DNA of 64,000 bases from G963666705 sp963666705 (GTDB lineage: Bacteria > Pseudomonadota > Alphaproteobacteria > CADEGL01): the NCBI GenBank assembly GCA_963666705.2, contig CAXXKO010000016.1, positions 186,001 through 250,000 on the forward strand, in the 5' to 3' direction. The notes beneath the pieces are model-generated. The model saw only the letters and a list, made by a program, of their open reading frames with translations. It ran no database searches and was not told where the DNA came from. Made by a program: the position numbers and the translations under genes. Positions 10,164 to 18,400 of the stretch are shown piece after piece (position 1 is the first letter of the stretch; every line of letters starts with the position of its first letter).

Positions 10164-10761
10164 ACCGACCACCCAGCCCACGCTTGACCCCGTGGGCCCA
10201 CAGGTCCCTCCCGCGCGCGCCGCCGCGTCAGCCTGTTGAGGGCACACCGCGTCGCGCGCGGGGCCCTCCCGTGGACTACGGGGACAAGCCCGCAGCCGCC
10301 AAGCGGTCCCTTCTTACACCGCCGAGGTGGTCCCTTTTTGCTCCGCCATTGACATCATTCAGCGCCTCGAACTTTGTCTCGAGATCGTCTACGGCCTCTC
10401 GGGCCACGGAAATTCGGATTTCCAGATCGCTCTGGCTGAGTTCCGCCAAGACATCCTGGGCACTGACGTCGTCACCTGTGGCAACCGCGATCTTGCCAAT
10501 TCGTCCGGAATTTTCGCTTTGCACGGTAAATACTTGCTGATCCGCCAGGACAATCATGCCGTTCCCGCGGGCCTTTATCGGTATTGAGCCGAATACAGCC
10601 CACAGACCTACCGCCATGGCACTTAGAAATAAACAACCCAGCGCGAAACTGTAAGCGCGCGGAATCAACGTAATCCGCGTATCCAGATTGTCTTGTGTTC
10701 GCCGGGTTTTCTTTTGCTCGGAAACCTCGTCGCCAGTTTGAGTCATCATGGGTCCCAAACG

Positions 10762-10860
10762 CTAGTGGTGCCGCCGCTGGGGCCCGAGCTGGTTGCGCGC
10801 GTGGTCGAATTGACGCTCGTCGGCCTCGATGCCCGCTTCGGCGGTCGTGATGCCGGTCAT
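10762..10860 (-). CDS. Small ORF (32 residues) upstream of the peptide export operon
   Basis: Unrecognised peptide: MTGITTAEAGIEADERQFDH followed by ARNQLGPQRRHH. The ATG at 10860 is preceded by a strong ribosome site (GAGGAGG, correct spacing). The TAG stop lies 12 bases before the HlyD-like start, so it is positioned as the first gene of the export operon. It could be a short precursor, a leader peptide or the remnant of a longer gene. I see no nitrile-hydratase-type or Nif11-type leader, no Cys and no GG cleavage site, so I do not call it a bacteriocin. It also lies 95 bp downstream of the Rieske gene on the same strand and might belong to that transcript. Confidence 0.35.
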   Translation of the reverse strand: MTGITTAEAGIEADERQFDHARNQLGPQRRHH

Positions 10861-10955
10861 GCCGGTTCCTCCTCGCGGCGTGAAATCGAGCGGCAATCAT
10901 ATCCGCGGCCGGCCCCCGTATCCACCCGCTCCGGACGGGCCGCCGCGCGTCCGTC

Positions 10956-12185
10956 CTACGCCAACGGGGCCAGGTACCAGGCGGTGAAGCGGGCGGTGTA
11001 GGACTCCATCTTGGAATAGGGGCCGGGGCGGTAGTAGCGCGAGCTCACGCCCGCCTGGTTGGCCTCGACGATCCGCTTGTCCTGGCCGGTGGTCGCCTCC
11101 CACAGCCAGGTCAGCCGGCCGAGGTCGTAATCGCGGCCCTCCTCGGCATCGCCGCGGACCAGCCACACCACCTCGGCATCGCTCTCCAGCACCGTGCGCG
11201 GGATGAAGCGGTAGCCGACCACGTGGTCGTTGTAGGTGAGGAGGAAGTTGAGCGGCCCGAAATCGAAATCCGAGGCGCCGCCGTCGTAGCCCGCGATATC
11301 GCCCATGAGCGGCGCCACTGGCCCGCCGTCGGCGCTCCCCGTCGAGTGGCCACGGAGCAGGGGATAGCGGTCGTAGTCGTGGGGCAGGGTGCCGGGCGCG
11401 GCATCGAGGCCGGCGCGGTCGACGAACGCGGTGCTGAGCCCGATCCCGGCCGCGCGCGCCAGCATCTCGGCCTCGAGCGCGTCGAATTTTCCGCGCGGCA
11501 GCTTGATGGCGTGGGAGCGCGAGAACTCCGGGTGGGCCGCCGCGCAGTGATAGCACTCGTCGTAGTTCTCGACCAGGAGCTTCCAGTTGGCCCGCACCGG
11601 ATAGCGCGCCGCGTGGGCGACCTTGGCCTCCTCGAGGCGGTAGGGGGCGAGGCGCGGGCCGAGCGCGGCCTCGGCCGGGCCGAAGTCCGGCGGCGCGGGA
11701 TCGAAGCAGATGAAGATGAGGCCGTGGCATAGGTGCACCGCGAGGGGCGAGAGCCCGTGCGCCGCCTTCTCGAAGCCGTCGGGCATCTCGCGGGCGGTCA
11801 GGAGAGTGCCGTCCAGATCGTAGACCCAGCCGTGGTAGGGGCAGACCAGGCGCCGGGCCCGGCCGCTTTCCGCCGCGCAAACGCGCGAGCCCCGGTGGCG
11901 GCACAGGTTGAGGAGCGCATGCACCTCGCCCGCCCCGTCGCGGGTCACGATCACGGACTCGCCGCCCAGATCGTAGCGCAGGAAGTCGCCGGGGGCCGGG
12001 ATCTGGCTGACATGGCCGGCGAAGAGCCAGGTGCGGAGGAAGACCCGCTCCATGTCGCGCTCGAAGATGGCGGGGTCGGTGTAGAACGGTCCATCGAGCG
12101 CGTATCCGGGGCGCTGTGCGGCGATCAGCGCAGCGAGCGCCTCCGGCTCCTGGCGCGGTCTTGGCGCTCGGGTCGGTGCTGGCAT
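10956..12185 (-). CDS. Rieske non-haem iron oxygenase, betaine/carnitine-oxygenase type
   Basis: Alpha subunit of a Rieske oxygenase, 409 residues. The N-terminal domain holds the [2Fe-2S] ligands C95-x-H97 and C115-x2-H118 (CRHRGS, CPYHGW). The catalytic domain has His213 and His218 (ENYDECYHCAAAH). The residue that bridges the two metal sites, usually Asp, is Glu210. This variant is found in oxygenases acting on quaternary amines such as glycine betaine or carnitine. No ferredoxin-NADPH reductase partner is visible in the window. The ATG lies one base after the TGA of the upstream thioesterase gene, so the two are co-translated. The likely role is hydroxylation/demethylation of an N-methylated or related substrate; the substrate itself is inferred from family and neighbours. 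Confidence 0.8.
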   Translation of the reverse strand: MPAPTRAPRPRQEPEALAALIAAQRPGYALDGPFYTDPAIFERDMERVFLRTWLFAGHVSQIPAPGDFLRYDLGGESVIVTRDGAGEVHALLNLCRHRGSRVCAAESGRARRLVCPYHGWVYDLDGTLLTAREMPDGFEKAAHGLSPLAVHLCHGLIFICFDPAPPDFGPAEAALGPRLAPYRLEEAKVAHAARYPVRANWKLLVENYDECYHCAAAHPEFSRSHAIKLPRGKFDALEAEMLARAAGIGLSTAFVDRAGLDAAPGTLPHDYDRYPLLRGHSTGSADGGPVAPLMGDIAGYDGGASDFDFGPLNFLLTYNDHVVGYRFIPRTVLESDAEVVWLVRGDAEEGRDYDLGRLTWLWEATTGQDKRIVEANQAGVSSRYYRPGPYSKMESYTARFTAWYLAPLA

Positions 12186-12186
12186 A

Positions 12187-12606
12187 TCAGCGCTCGCGGA
12201 TCCGCTTCTCGACGGTGGTCGCGGTGAGGATGACCTCGTCCCCCACGAACAGCTCGCCGCGGACGAAATTGAGGGAGCCGGTGCGCCGCACGACCTCCAT
12301 CCGCGCCTCGATCAGGTCGCCCACATGGGCCGGCAGCATCATCTCGAAGGAGAAGGTCACCGAGGCGCTCGGCTCGGGGCCGTCCATGAGGCGGATGGCC
12401 GCGAACGCGGTGTCGGCGAACCCCATCAGCATGCCCCCGTGGACGACGCCCCGACGGTTGCAGTGCTTCTCCTCGGCACGGATGGCGCAGCGGCGATCGC
12501 CCGGCTGGTCGCGCAGGTAGATGGTGCCCACCAGCGCGGCGAACGTGCTCGGCGACCCGACCGCCTGATAGCCGGCGGGGGTCGCCGGGCTCTGGGTTTC
12601 ATTCAT
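12187..12606 (-). CDS. PaaI-like hotdog thioesterase
   Basis: Hotdog-fold acyl-CoA thioesterase of 139 residues. The family core is clear: CNRRGVVHGGMLMGFADTAF, with the HGG motif that forms the active-site helix, then the strands TFSFEMMLPAHVGDLIEARMEV. It would release CoA from a small acyl-CoA. It sits between the amidohydrolase (39 bp upstream) and the Rieske gene (1-base gap) in one operon. In a carnitine-type pathway a betainyl-CoA thioesterase would fit here, but the sequence does not prove the substrate. Start ATG at 12606. Confidence 0.8.
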   Translation of the reverse strand: MNETQSPATPAGYQAVGSPSTFAALVGTIYLRDQPGDRRCAIRAEEKHCNRRGVVHGGMLMGFADTAFAAIRLMDGPEPSASVTFSFEMMLPAHVGDLIEARMEVVRRTGSLNFVRGELFVGDEVILTATTVEKRIRER

Positions 12607-12645
12607 GGGGCCTCACATGCGGGCGAACGAAGGATGGGGATTGGG

Positions 12646-14038
12646 TCAGGCGTCATCGGCGGCCGCGAGGAGGCGCTCGGCGCTGGCCTGGGCCCCCGCG
12701 TATATCACGGCCTCGTCCATGTTCGTAAGGCGCCCGCCGCGAAGCACGGTCCGGCCGTCCACGAGGACCGTATCGACGGCCTTCGAGAGCGCCTGCAGCA
12801 CGATGCCGCGCTCGGGGAACACCAGCGGGTAGGCCTCGGGCAGGTCCGTGGTGCGGATCACGATATCGGCGCGCTTGCCGGGCTCGAGGCTGTCGATCCG
12901 CTCCTCGAGGCCCATGGCGCGGGCGCCGTTGATGGTCTGGATCTGGATCAGGTCCGTGGGCGAGAGGTAGTGCCCCTCCTCGCGCGCGATGTAATAGCCG
13001 AGGAGCGGGCTCTGGCCGAACGCCCAGGCCTTGCTCACGTCCTGGCCCAGGGTGACGTTGACGCCGCGGTGGAACAGCTCCGCCATGCGGCTCGGCACCT
13101 CGCGGCGCGTCGCGTAGTAGAAGGTGTTGCCCGGAACCCAGACGGGGGTCATGCCCGACTCGACGATCGGATCGAGCTCATCCTCCCACAAATGGTTCAT
13201 GTGGACGAAGACGCAGCGCGCGTCGAGCACCCCGATCTCCCGCCAATGGAGCATGGGGTGGCGGCCGAAGCGCTCGGCGTCGAACTCGGCGTCGTCGGCG
13301 CATTGCGACTGGTGCATGGTGAAGGGGGCGTCGTTCTCGTCGGCACAGGCCTTGGCCGCGCGCAACAATTCCTCGGACTGGGATCCCATGCCGTAGATGG
13401 CGACGTGGCCGCGCACCAGCGCATCCGGATCGGCGTTGCGGCGCAGCTGGTTGCCCAAGTCGGCCAGGCAGCGGTCGAGGTCGAGGGGCGCGCGCTCGAT
13501 GCCGCTCAGCTGCGGGCCCTCGACATCCATGAGGTAGGATTCGCACAAGCTCGCGCGCATGCCGAGGGCCTGAATCGCCTCGGCGACCAGATCCTGGGCG
13601 AAGCAGGAGCCCGGCTCCATGAAAGCCGTATAGCCCGCGCGCAGCATCTCGGCGCCGGCCAGAAGCGTGCTGGCGCGGTCGTCCTCCGGCCCCACGCACG
13701 TTGTGCAGCCGGGTGTAGCGCTCGGCCACCCAGGGGCCGGCGCCGCGGCTCGACGCGGCGGCGTCGCCGAAGAGCTTGCTGACGATGTGCGACGGCGCGT
13801 GGAAGTGGGTGTCGATGAAGCCGGGATGAACGGCCGCCCCGCCCGCGTCGATGACGCGCCGCCCCCGGTAGGCGGCCTCGATCTCGGCCACCGGGCCGAC
13901 GGCGGCGATGACGGCGCCCTCGACGGCGACGGCCCCGCGCTCGTGGACCGTGCGCTCGCGATCCATGGTGATGACATAAGCGTTGCGGATGACGAGGTCG
14001 CAAGCACGCGGCGCGCCCGCCTCGGCTAGAGGACTCAT
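12646..14038 (-). pseudogene. TRZ/ATZ-type amidohydrolase, frameshifted
   Basis: Metal-dependent amidohydrolase of the cytosine-deaminase/chlorohydrolase group. The first part (from ATG 14038) has the composite-domain start CDLVIRNAYVITMDRERTVHERG and the metal site HPGFIDTHFHAPSH. It then loses frame near 13690. The rest continues in another frame: GPEDDRASTLLAG, HMNHLWEDEL, NVTLGQDVSKAW with the catalytic Asp region, and GKRADIVIR. Removing one G from a GGGG run (CCCC at 13690-13693 on the plus strand) rejoins RLHNVRGPEDDRAS and gives a full-length protein of about 463 residues. It is either a real one-base frameshift or an error in a homopolymer. It lies 26 bp after the BKACE gene in the same operon. 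Confidence 0.78.
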
Positions 14039-14064
14039 CGACCTGTCCTCCTTCACCCTGCCCG

Positions 14065-14967
14065 TCACTCGGCCGCGGGCAGCGGCGCCTGCTTCCGAAG
14101 ATCGAGGATCTCCCTGGCCTCGGCCGGCGTGGCGATGCTTCCGCCCATGCTCTCGACGATGGTCACCGCGCGCTCCACCAGCTCCGCATTGCCCGGCGTC
14201 ATGACCCCGCGCGAGAGGTAGAGGTTGTCCTCGAGGCCGACACGGACGTTGCCGCCCAGGAGGAAGGTCTGGCCGACCATGGGGAACTCCATGCGGCTGA
14301 TGCCGAAGCTGGCCCAATGGGACCCCTCGGGCAGCAGGCTCCGCATGTGCGCCATCGATGCAGGCGTGGCGTCGGCGCCGTACTTGATGCCGAGGCAGAG
14401 CTGGAACAGGGCGAGCCGGTCGATGTCGCCATTCTCGATCAGCTCATCGGCGATGCGGATGTCGCCCGTATCGAACACCTCGAGCTCGGGTTTGGTGCCG
14501 GCGTCGCGGACGAGGTTGGCCATGCGGGCGAGCATCGGCGGCCAGGCGAACATGATGTGGCCTGGCTGCAGCATGGTGTTGAAGTCGAGGCTGCAAAGCT
14601 CGGGGCGCAACTGCACCACATGCTCGACCCGGCGCTCGGCCGTGGTCAGCGTCGTCCCCGGCCCCGCGACCCTGAGATCGTCGGGGTCCGGCACGTAGCG
14701 CGCGCCGGGGCCACAGGTGAGGTTGACGCAGACATCGACGGCGCTGTCGCGCACGCGCTCCACCACCTCGCGGTAGAGCGCCACCTCCATGCTCGGCTTC
14801 CCCGTCTCGGGGTCGCGGACGTGGATGTGGGTGACGGCGGCACCAGCCTTGGCGGCGTCGATGCAGGCTTGCGCGATCTCCTTGGGCGTCACCGGGATCG
14901 CCGGGTGCTTGCCGACGGTCAGGCCCGAGCCGGTGACGGCGCAAGTGATGATGGTGGGTCCGTTCAT
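14065..14967 (-). CDS. Beta-keto acid cleavage enzyme (BKACE, DUF849)
   Basis: TIM-barrel enzyme of 300 residues that cleaves a beta-keto acid with acetyl-CoA to give acetoacetyl-CoA (or a CoA ester) and a shorter product. Family marks are the N-terminal PTIITCAVTGSG, the zinc-binding HIHVRDPETG (two His) and the late GGNVRVGLEDNLYLSRG with the third-ligand Glu and an Arg near the carboxylate pocket. Family members act on 3-keto-5-aminohexanoate, dehydrocarnitine and others; the exact substrate cannot be read here. It heads a minus-strand operon with an amidohydrolase, a thioesterase and a Rieske oxygenase. The 200-bp gap to the divergent M24 gene should hold promoters for both. Confidence 0.88.
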   Translation of the reverse strand: MNGPTIITCAVTGSGLTVGKHPAIPVTPKEIAQACIDAAKAGAAVTHIHVRDPETGKPSMEVALYREVVERVRDSAVDVCVNLTCGPGARYVPDPDDLRVAGPGTTLTTAERRVEHVVQLRPELCSLDFNTMLQPGHIMFAWPPMLARMANLVRDAGTKPELEVFDTGDIRIADELIENGDIDRLALFQLCLGIKYGADATPASMAHMRSLLPEGSHWASFGISRMEFPMVGQTFLLGGNVRVGLEDNLYLSRGVMTPGNAELVERAVTIVESMGGSIATPAEAREILDLRKQAPLPAAE

Positions 14968-15167
14968 GCTGGCCTCCCTCGCCCGTCCCGATGATCGGCC
15001 GGGACTCCGCCGGATAGAGGACGATCACATATCCCGTGCGCGCGGTTGTCAAATGCGATCGGCGTTCGGGCAGGCCGCACACGCCTCGCCGCCGGGATTC
15101 CCGGTTGACGCAACCGCATTGTCGAGCGAGCCTGACGTACGGGGACACAGCAAGGGGAGAACGGACA

Positions 15168-16394
15168 ATGGCGGCAAATGGCACGGCGCGCACGGCGCCG
15201 CCCGCAATCGCGGTGGCGGAGTACCAGGCCCGTATCGCGCGGACGCAGGAGGCCATGGCGGAAGAGCGGCTCGACACCCTCCTCCTCACCAGCGAGGACA
15301 ACTACCGCTACCTGACCGGCTTCGACGCGCCCGTGTGGCAGAACCTGACCCGGCCCCGCTATTTGGTCGTGCCGGCCGCCGGCGCGCCGATCCTGATCGT
15401 ACCCGCCGGCAACATCGTGATCACGGAGCGCACGACGCCATGGATCACGGACGTGCGCACCTGGGTCGCTCCCGACCCGGTGGACGACGGGGTCTCGCTG
15501 GTGGTCGATGCCCTCAAGGCCGCGGCCGGCCCCTTCGGGCGCATCGGTGCCGAGCTCGGCCCCGAGAGCCGGCTGACCATGCCCGTCGGCGACTTCCTGC
15601 GCATCCGCGACGGCATCGCACCCGCCGAGGTGGGCGACGGCGATGCCATGTTGCGGCGCCTGCGCATGGTCAAGTCGCCGGCCGAGATCGCCCTCATGCG
15701 CTATGTGAGCCAGCTCGTTTCCGACGCGTTCGAGGGCCTTCCCGGCCGCCTCGCGGTCGGTGATACGGAACGGGTGGCGGCCGCCCGCTTCCAGGCCGAT
15801 GTGCTGGCCGGCGGGGGCGAGAAGATCCAGTACCTGGTCTGCACCTCGGGGCGGAACGGCTACCCCTGCATCAACCTCGGCCCGTCGGACCACGCGCTCG
15901 AGCGGGGCGACGTCCTCATCATCGACACCGGCGTCTCCTATGCCGGCTACTATTGCGACTTCGATCGCGACTACGCCTTCGGGCCGCCATGCGACGAGGT
16001 GCGGCGCGCCTACGACGCGGTGTGGCGCGCGACCGAAGCCGGCATCGCCGCCGCCCAGCCGGGGGCGACCACCACCGACGTGTGGCGGGCCCAGGCCGAG
16101 GTCATCGCCGAGGCGAATGGCGTGCCGCTCACCAAGGAAGGCTTCGGCGCCGGGCGCTTCGGCCACGGTGTCGGCCTGCGCATGTGCGAGCCGCCGTCCA
16201 ACAACCCCGACGACGAAACCGTGCTGACGCCCAACATGACCCTGACGATCGAGCCCGGCATCCCCTTCACCGCCCCCGGCCGAGACGGGCCCGAGCGCAA
16301 GATCCTGGTCCACGAGGAGAACATGGTGGTGACCGAGGACGGGGCCGACCTCCTCACCCGGCGGGCGCCGCCCGAGATGCCGGTGATCGGCTGA
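15168..16394 (+). CDS. M24-family metallohydrolase (creatinase/Xaa-Pro dipeptidase fold)
   Basis: Pita-bread-fold hydrolase of 408 residues with the N-terminal creatinase-like domain (LLLTSEDNYRYLTGF) and a C-terminal M24 domain. All five metal ligands are visible: two Asp in IIDTGVSYAGYYCDFDRD, His in GRFGHGVGLRM, Glu in LTIEPGIPF and Glu in HEENMVV. The group contains prolidases as well as creatinase and ectoine-hydrolase-like enzymes that open C-N bonds of small molecules. The neighbourhood favours a small N-compound substrate, which is inference. ATG at 15168 follows AAGGGGAGA. It is transcribed divergently from the BKACE operon and converges on the dehydrogenase gene 27 bp beyond its stop. 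Confidence 0.85.
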   Translation: MAANGTARTAPPAIAVAEYQARIARTQEAMAEERLDTLLLTSEDNYRYLTGFDAPVWQNLTRPRYLVVPAAGAPILIVPAGNIVITERTTPWITDVRTWVAPDPVDDGVSLVVDALKAAAGPFGRIGAELGPESRLTMPVGDFLRIRDGIAPAEVGDGDAMLRRLRMVKSPAEIALMRYVSQLVSDAFEGLPGRLAVGDTERVAAARFQADVLAGGGEKIQYLVCTSGRNGYPCINLGPSDHALERGDVLIIDTGVSYAGYYCDFDRDYAFGPPCDEVRRAYDAVWRATEAGIAAAQPGATTTDVWRAQAEVIAEANGVPLTKEGFGAGRFGHGVGLRMCEPPSNNPDDETVLTPNMTLTIEPGIPFTAPGRDGPERKILVHEENMVVTEDGADLLTRRAPPEMPVIG

Positions 16395-16421
16395 TAGGCC
16401 TGCCCCGACGGCCCGCCACCC

Positions 16422-17483
16422 TCAACGTACGGGGCGTCGGCCGTGGTGCGCGTCGTCGAGCAGGCCGCGCACCCCCTCCCGGGTGACCGGACGGGGGTTT
16501 CGGTAGGGATCGCGCAGCGCGATGTCCGCCGCCCGGTCGAGGTCAGCTTCGGCCATGCCGATATCGTCGAGGGCCATTTTCGCTCCCGCCGCCACGGCGA
16601 GATCGAAGAGGCCGGTCGCCGCGTCGTCGGCACCGAGGGCGCGCGCCGCGCGGGCCATGGCCTCGGGCGCGGCCTCGCGGTTGTAGGCGGCCGAGTGGGG
16701 CAGGAGGATGGTGTGCACCTCGGCATGGGGCAGATCGAAGCTGCCGCCGACCACGTGGGCGAGCTTGTGGTGGATGCCCATGCTCACGTTCGCGAGTGCC
16801 GCGCCCGCGAGCCAGGCGCCGTAGAGGGCGTCGGAGCGCGCCGCCACGTCCCCCGGGGCGGCGACCACGGCGGGCAGGCTCGCGGCCAGGGCGCGGAGCC
16901 CCTCCTCCGCCATCAGCGATGTGATGGGGTTGGTGTCGGGGGCGTAGAGGGCTTCCAGGCAATGGGCGGCGGCGTTCATGCCGCTCGGGCCGCTGATCGC
17001 CCGCGGCAGGCCCAATGTCAGCAGGGGATCGTAGATGACTGAGCGGGGCAGGACGCGGGCGTCGCGGCCGGTGGTCTTCACGCCGTCCACGGTAAGGCCC
17101 CAGATGGGCGTCATCTCCGAGCCCGAATAGGTCGTGGGCAGGGCGACGATGGGGATGCCCTCCTCCCGCGCGATGGCCTTGGCGAGGCCGATGGTCGAGC
17201 CGCCGCCGGCCGCCACGACACAGTCCACGTCGAGGCGCCGGGCTTCGACGACCCCCGCCGCCGCCACCGTGGTGGGGACGTGCATCCTGGCCTCGGCATA
17301 GACGCCGATGGCGCGCGCGCCGAGCCGGGTGGCCACGTCCTCGGCCATGGCGCGCCGGCCGGGCGTGGCCAGCACCAGGGCGCGGGTAGCGCCCAGGCGC
17401 TCCACCTCCTCGGCCACTCGACTGGCGGCGCCCACGCCGAAGACGACGCGCATGGGGGCGGATTCGTAAATGAAATCGTGCAT
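16422..17483 (-). CDS. Iron-type alcohol dehydrogenase, maleylacetate-reductase-like
   Basis: Group III (iron-dependent superfamily) dehydrogenase of 353 residues, the length typical of maleylacetate reductases. The nucleotide-binding half has CVVAAGGGSTIGLAKAIA and ALPTTYSGSEMTPIWG. The helical half carries the potential metal ligands in GMNAAAHCLEA, GIHHKLAHVVGG and DLPHAEVHTILLPH. Maleylacetate reductase closes hydroxyquinol/resorcinol pathways, but no ring-cleavage gene is nearby, so a different keto or hydroxy acid is possible. The start ATG lies 14 bp after the enoyl-CoA hydratase gene, in one operon. Confidence 0.82.
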   Translation of the reverse strand: MHDFIYESAPMRVVFGVGAASRVAEEVERLGATRALVLATPGRRAMAEDVATRLGARAIGVYAEARMHVPTTVAAAGVVEARRLDVDCVVAAGGGSTIGLAKAIAREEGIPIVALPTTYSGSEMTPIWGLTVDGVKTTGRDARVLPRSVIYDPLLTLGLPRAISGPSGMNAAAHCLEALYAPDTNPITSLMAEEGLRALAASLPAVVAAPGDVAARSDALYGAWLAGAALANVSMGIHHKLAHVVGGSFDLPHAEVHTILLPHSAAYNREAAPEAMARAARALGADDAATGLFDLAVAAGAKMALDDIGMAEADLDRAADIALRDPYRNPRPVTREGVRGLLDDAHHGRRPVR

Positions 17484-17497
17484 CGCCGCAGCTACGG

Positions 17498-18298
17498 TCA
17501 GCGGCCCTTGAAGACGGGCTTGCGCTTCTCGGCGAAGGCGGCGACACCCTCCTTGAAGTCCTCCGAGCGCATGGTCTTCTCGTAGAATTCGAGCGCCGTG
17601 CCGCCCTTCCATGCGGCGCGGGTCATGGCGAAGGAGTCCTCGACCGAGAGGGGCTCGAAGGCACGCGTCACCTCCTTGAGCGCCTGGAGCGCCAACGGCG
17701 CGCCCTCGGCGATCAGGTCCACGACCTCCCGCGCCCGGGGCATGAGCTCGGCCAGCGGCACCACCTCGCGCACGAGGCCCCACTTCATGGCGTCCCGTGC
17801 GCTCATCCGCGCCCCGGTCAGCAGCATGTCCATATAGACGTAATAGGGGATGCGGCGGAACAGCATCTGGATGACCCCGCCATCGGGCAGGAAGCCGCGC
17901 TCCATCTCGGGCAGGAAGAACTGGGCGTGGTCGGCCGCGATCATGAGGTCGCAGCCGAGCGCCAGCTCGAACCCGCCGCCGACGGCATAGCCGTTGATGG
18001 CGGCGACGAGCGGCTTGTTGAGGTCGAACATCTCCGGCAGGAAGGGCACGGGGTCCGGGTTCGCCACCATGTCGGGCTCGTCCCCGCTGGCCACGGCCTT
18101 CAGGTCCCAGCCGGCGGAGAAGATGCGCTCGCCGCCACCGGTGATCAGCGCCACCACCAGCTCGGGATCGTCGCGGAACATGCAGAAGGTCTCGTACATC
18201 TCGCGCATGGTCGCGTCGTCGAACGCGTTAGCCGGCGGCCGGTCCAGTGTGATCTCCAGGACCTTGCCGCGCCGCACCGTCTTCACCGCATCGCTCAT
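17498..18298 (-). CDS. Enoyl-CoA hydratase, CaiD-like (crotonobetainyl-CoA hydratase type)
   Basis: Crotonase-fold protein of 266 residues. Oxyanion-hole segments are FSAGWDLKAVASG and NGYAVGGGFELALGCD. Compared with E. coli CaiD from memory, the shared blocks ITLDRPxANAxD, FRDDPxLxxALITGxGE, FSAGWDLKA and the C-terminal AFAEKRxPVxKGR are unusually close, which suggests carnitinyl-CoA/crotonobetainyl-CoA chemistry rather than fatty-acid oxidation. The second catalytic Glu region appears as FFLPEMERGFLPDGG. It is the first gene of a two-gene operon with the maleylacetate-reductase-like enzyme. The CaiD assignment is family resemblance, not proof of substrate. Confidence 0.78.
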   Translation of the reverse strand: MSDAVKTVRRGKVLEITLDRPPANAFDDATMREMYETFCMFRDDPELVVALITGGGERIFSAGWDLKAVASGDEPDMVANPDPVPFLPEMFDLNKPLVAAINGYAVGGGFELALGCDLMIAADHAQFFLPEMERGFLPDGGVIQMLFRRIPYYVYMDMLLTGARMSARDAMKWGLVREVVPLAELMPRAREVVDLIAEGAPLALQALKEVTRAFEPLSVEDSFAMTRAAWKGGTALEFYEKTMRSEDFKEGVAAFAEKRKPVFKGR

Positions 18299-18400
18299 GG
18301 CCTTCCCCCTCGCCCCTCCATACCGAACTGAACCCGCTTGACCGGTACCATGCCGGGCGCCGGCCCGCAGCAGGATTCCACGGGACAGGGGTCGGTGCCC

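Larger units (their letters stand above)
6339..10343 (+). mobile_element. IS21-family element, interrupted by an IS256-family element
   Basis: Contains istA and istB in the usual overlapping order. The boundaries are approximate. They rest on short inverted terminal matches, gagcaataat on the left and the complement of gagcaaaaag on the right. A further shared block (cggcgg, then gggaccgc at the same spacing) is seen inside both ends, as with the multiple terminal repeats of IS21 elements. No convincing target duplication was found. The left end was later split by an IS256-family insertion at 6397-7845, so this element arrived first. It sits in the middle of the HlyD-like gene. Confidence 0.72.
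5457..10749 (-). pseudogene. NHLM-type HlyD-like secretion protein, split by nested ISs
   Basis: Periplasmic adaptor of the peptide exporter. The N-terminal piece (10749 to about 10344) has a cytoplasmic start, one membrane helix (AYSFALGCLFLSAMAVGLWAV) and the first biotinyl-lipoyl-like strand region (IPIKARGNGMIVL). The C-terminal piece (about 6338 to 5457) has the coiled coil, the second lipoyl half (TIRAPGAGRVEEIRVVLGQNV) and the beta-barrel end. The two pieces add up to about 425 residues, close to family size. They are separated by an IS21-family element that contains an IS256-family element. I could not find a clean target duplication for the IS21-family element, so I cannot show that excision would restore the frame. 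Start is one of two tandem ATGs (10749 or 10746). The TGA stop overlaps the TTG start of the next gene. Confidence 0.83.

Noticed and set aside
6330..10350. A target duplication for the IS21-family element
   Set aside because: I compared the bases outside both likely ends and found no direct repeat of 4 bp or more that fits; small deletions or a wrong boundary may explain this.
10762..10860. Calling the small ORF a bacteriocin precursor
   Set aside because: No leader motif, no double-Gly site, no Cys/Ser/Thr-rich core.
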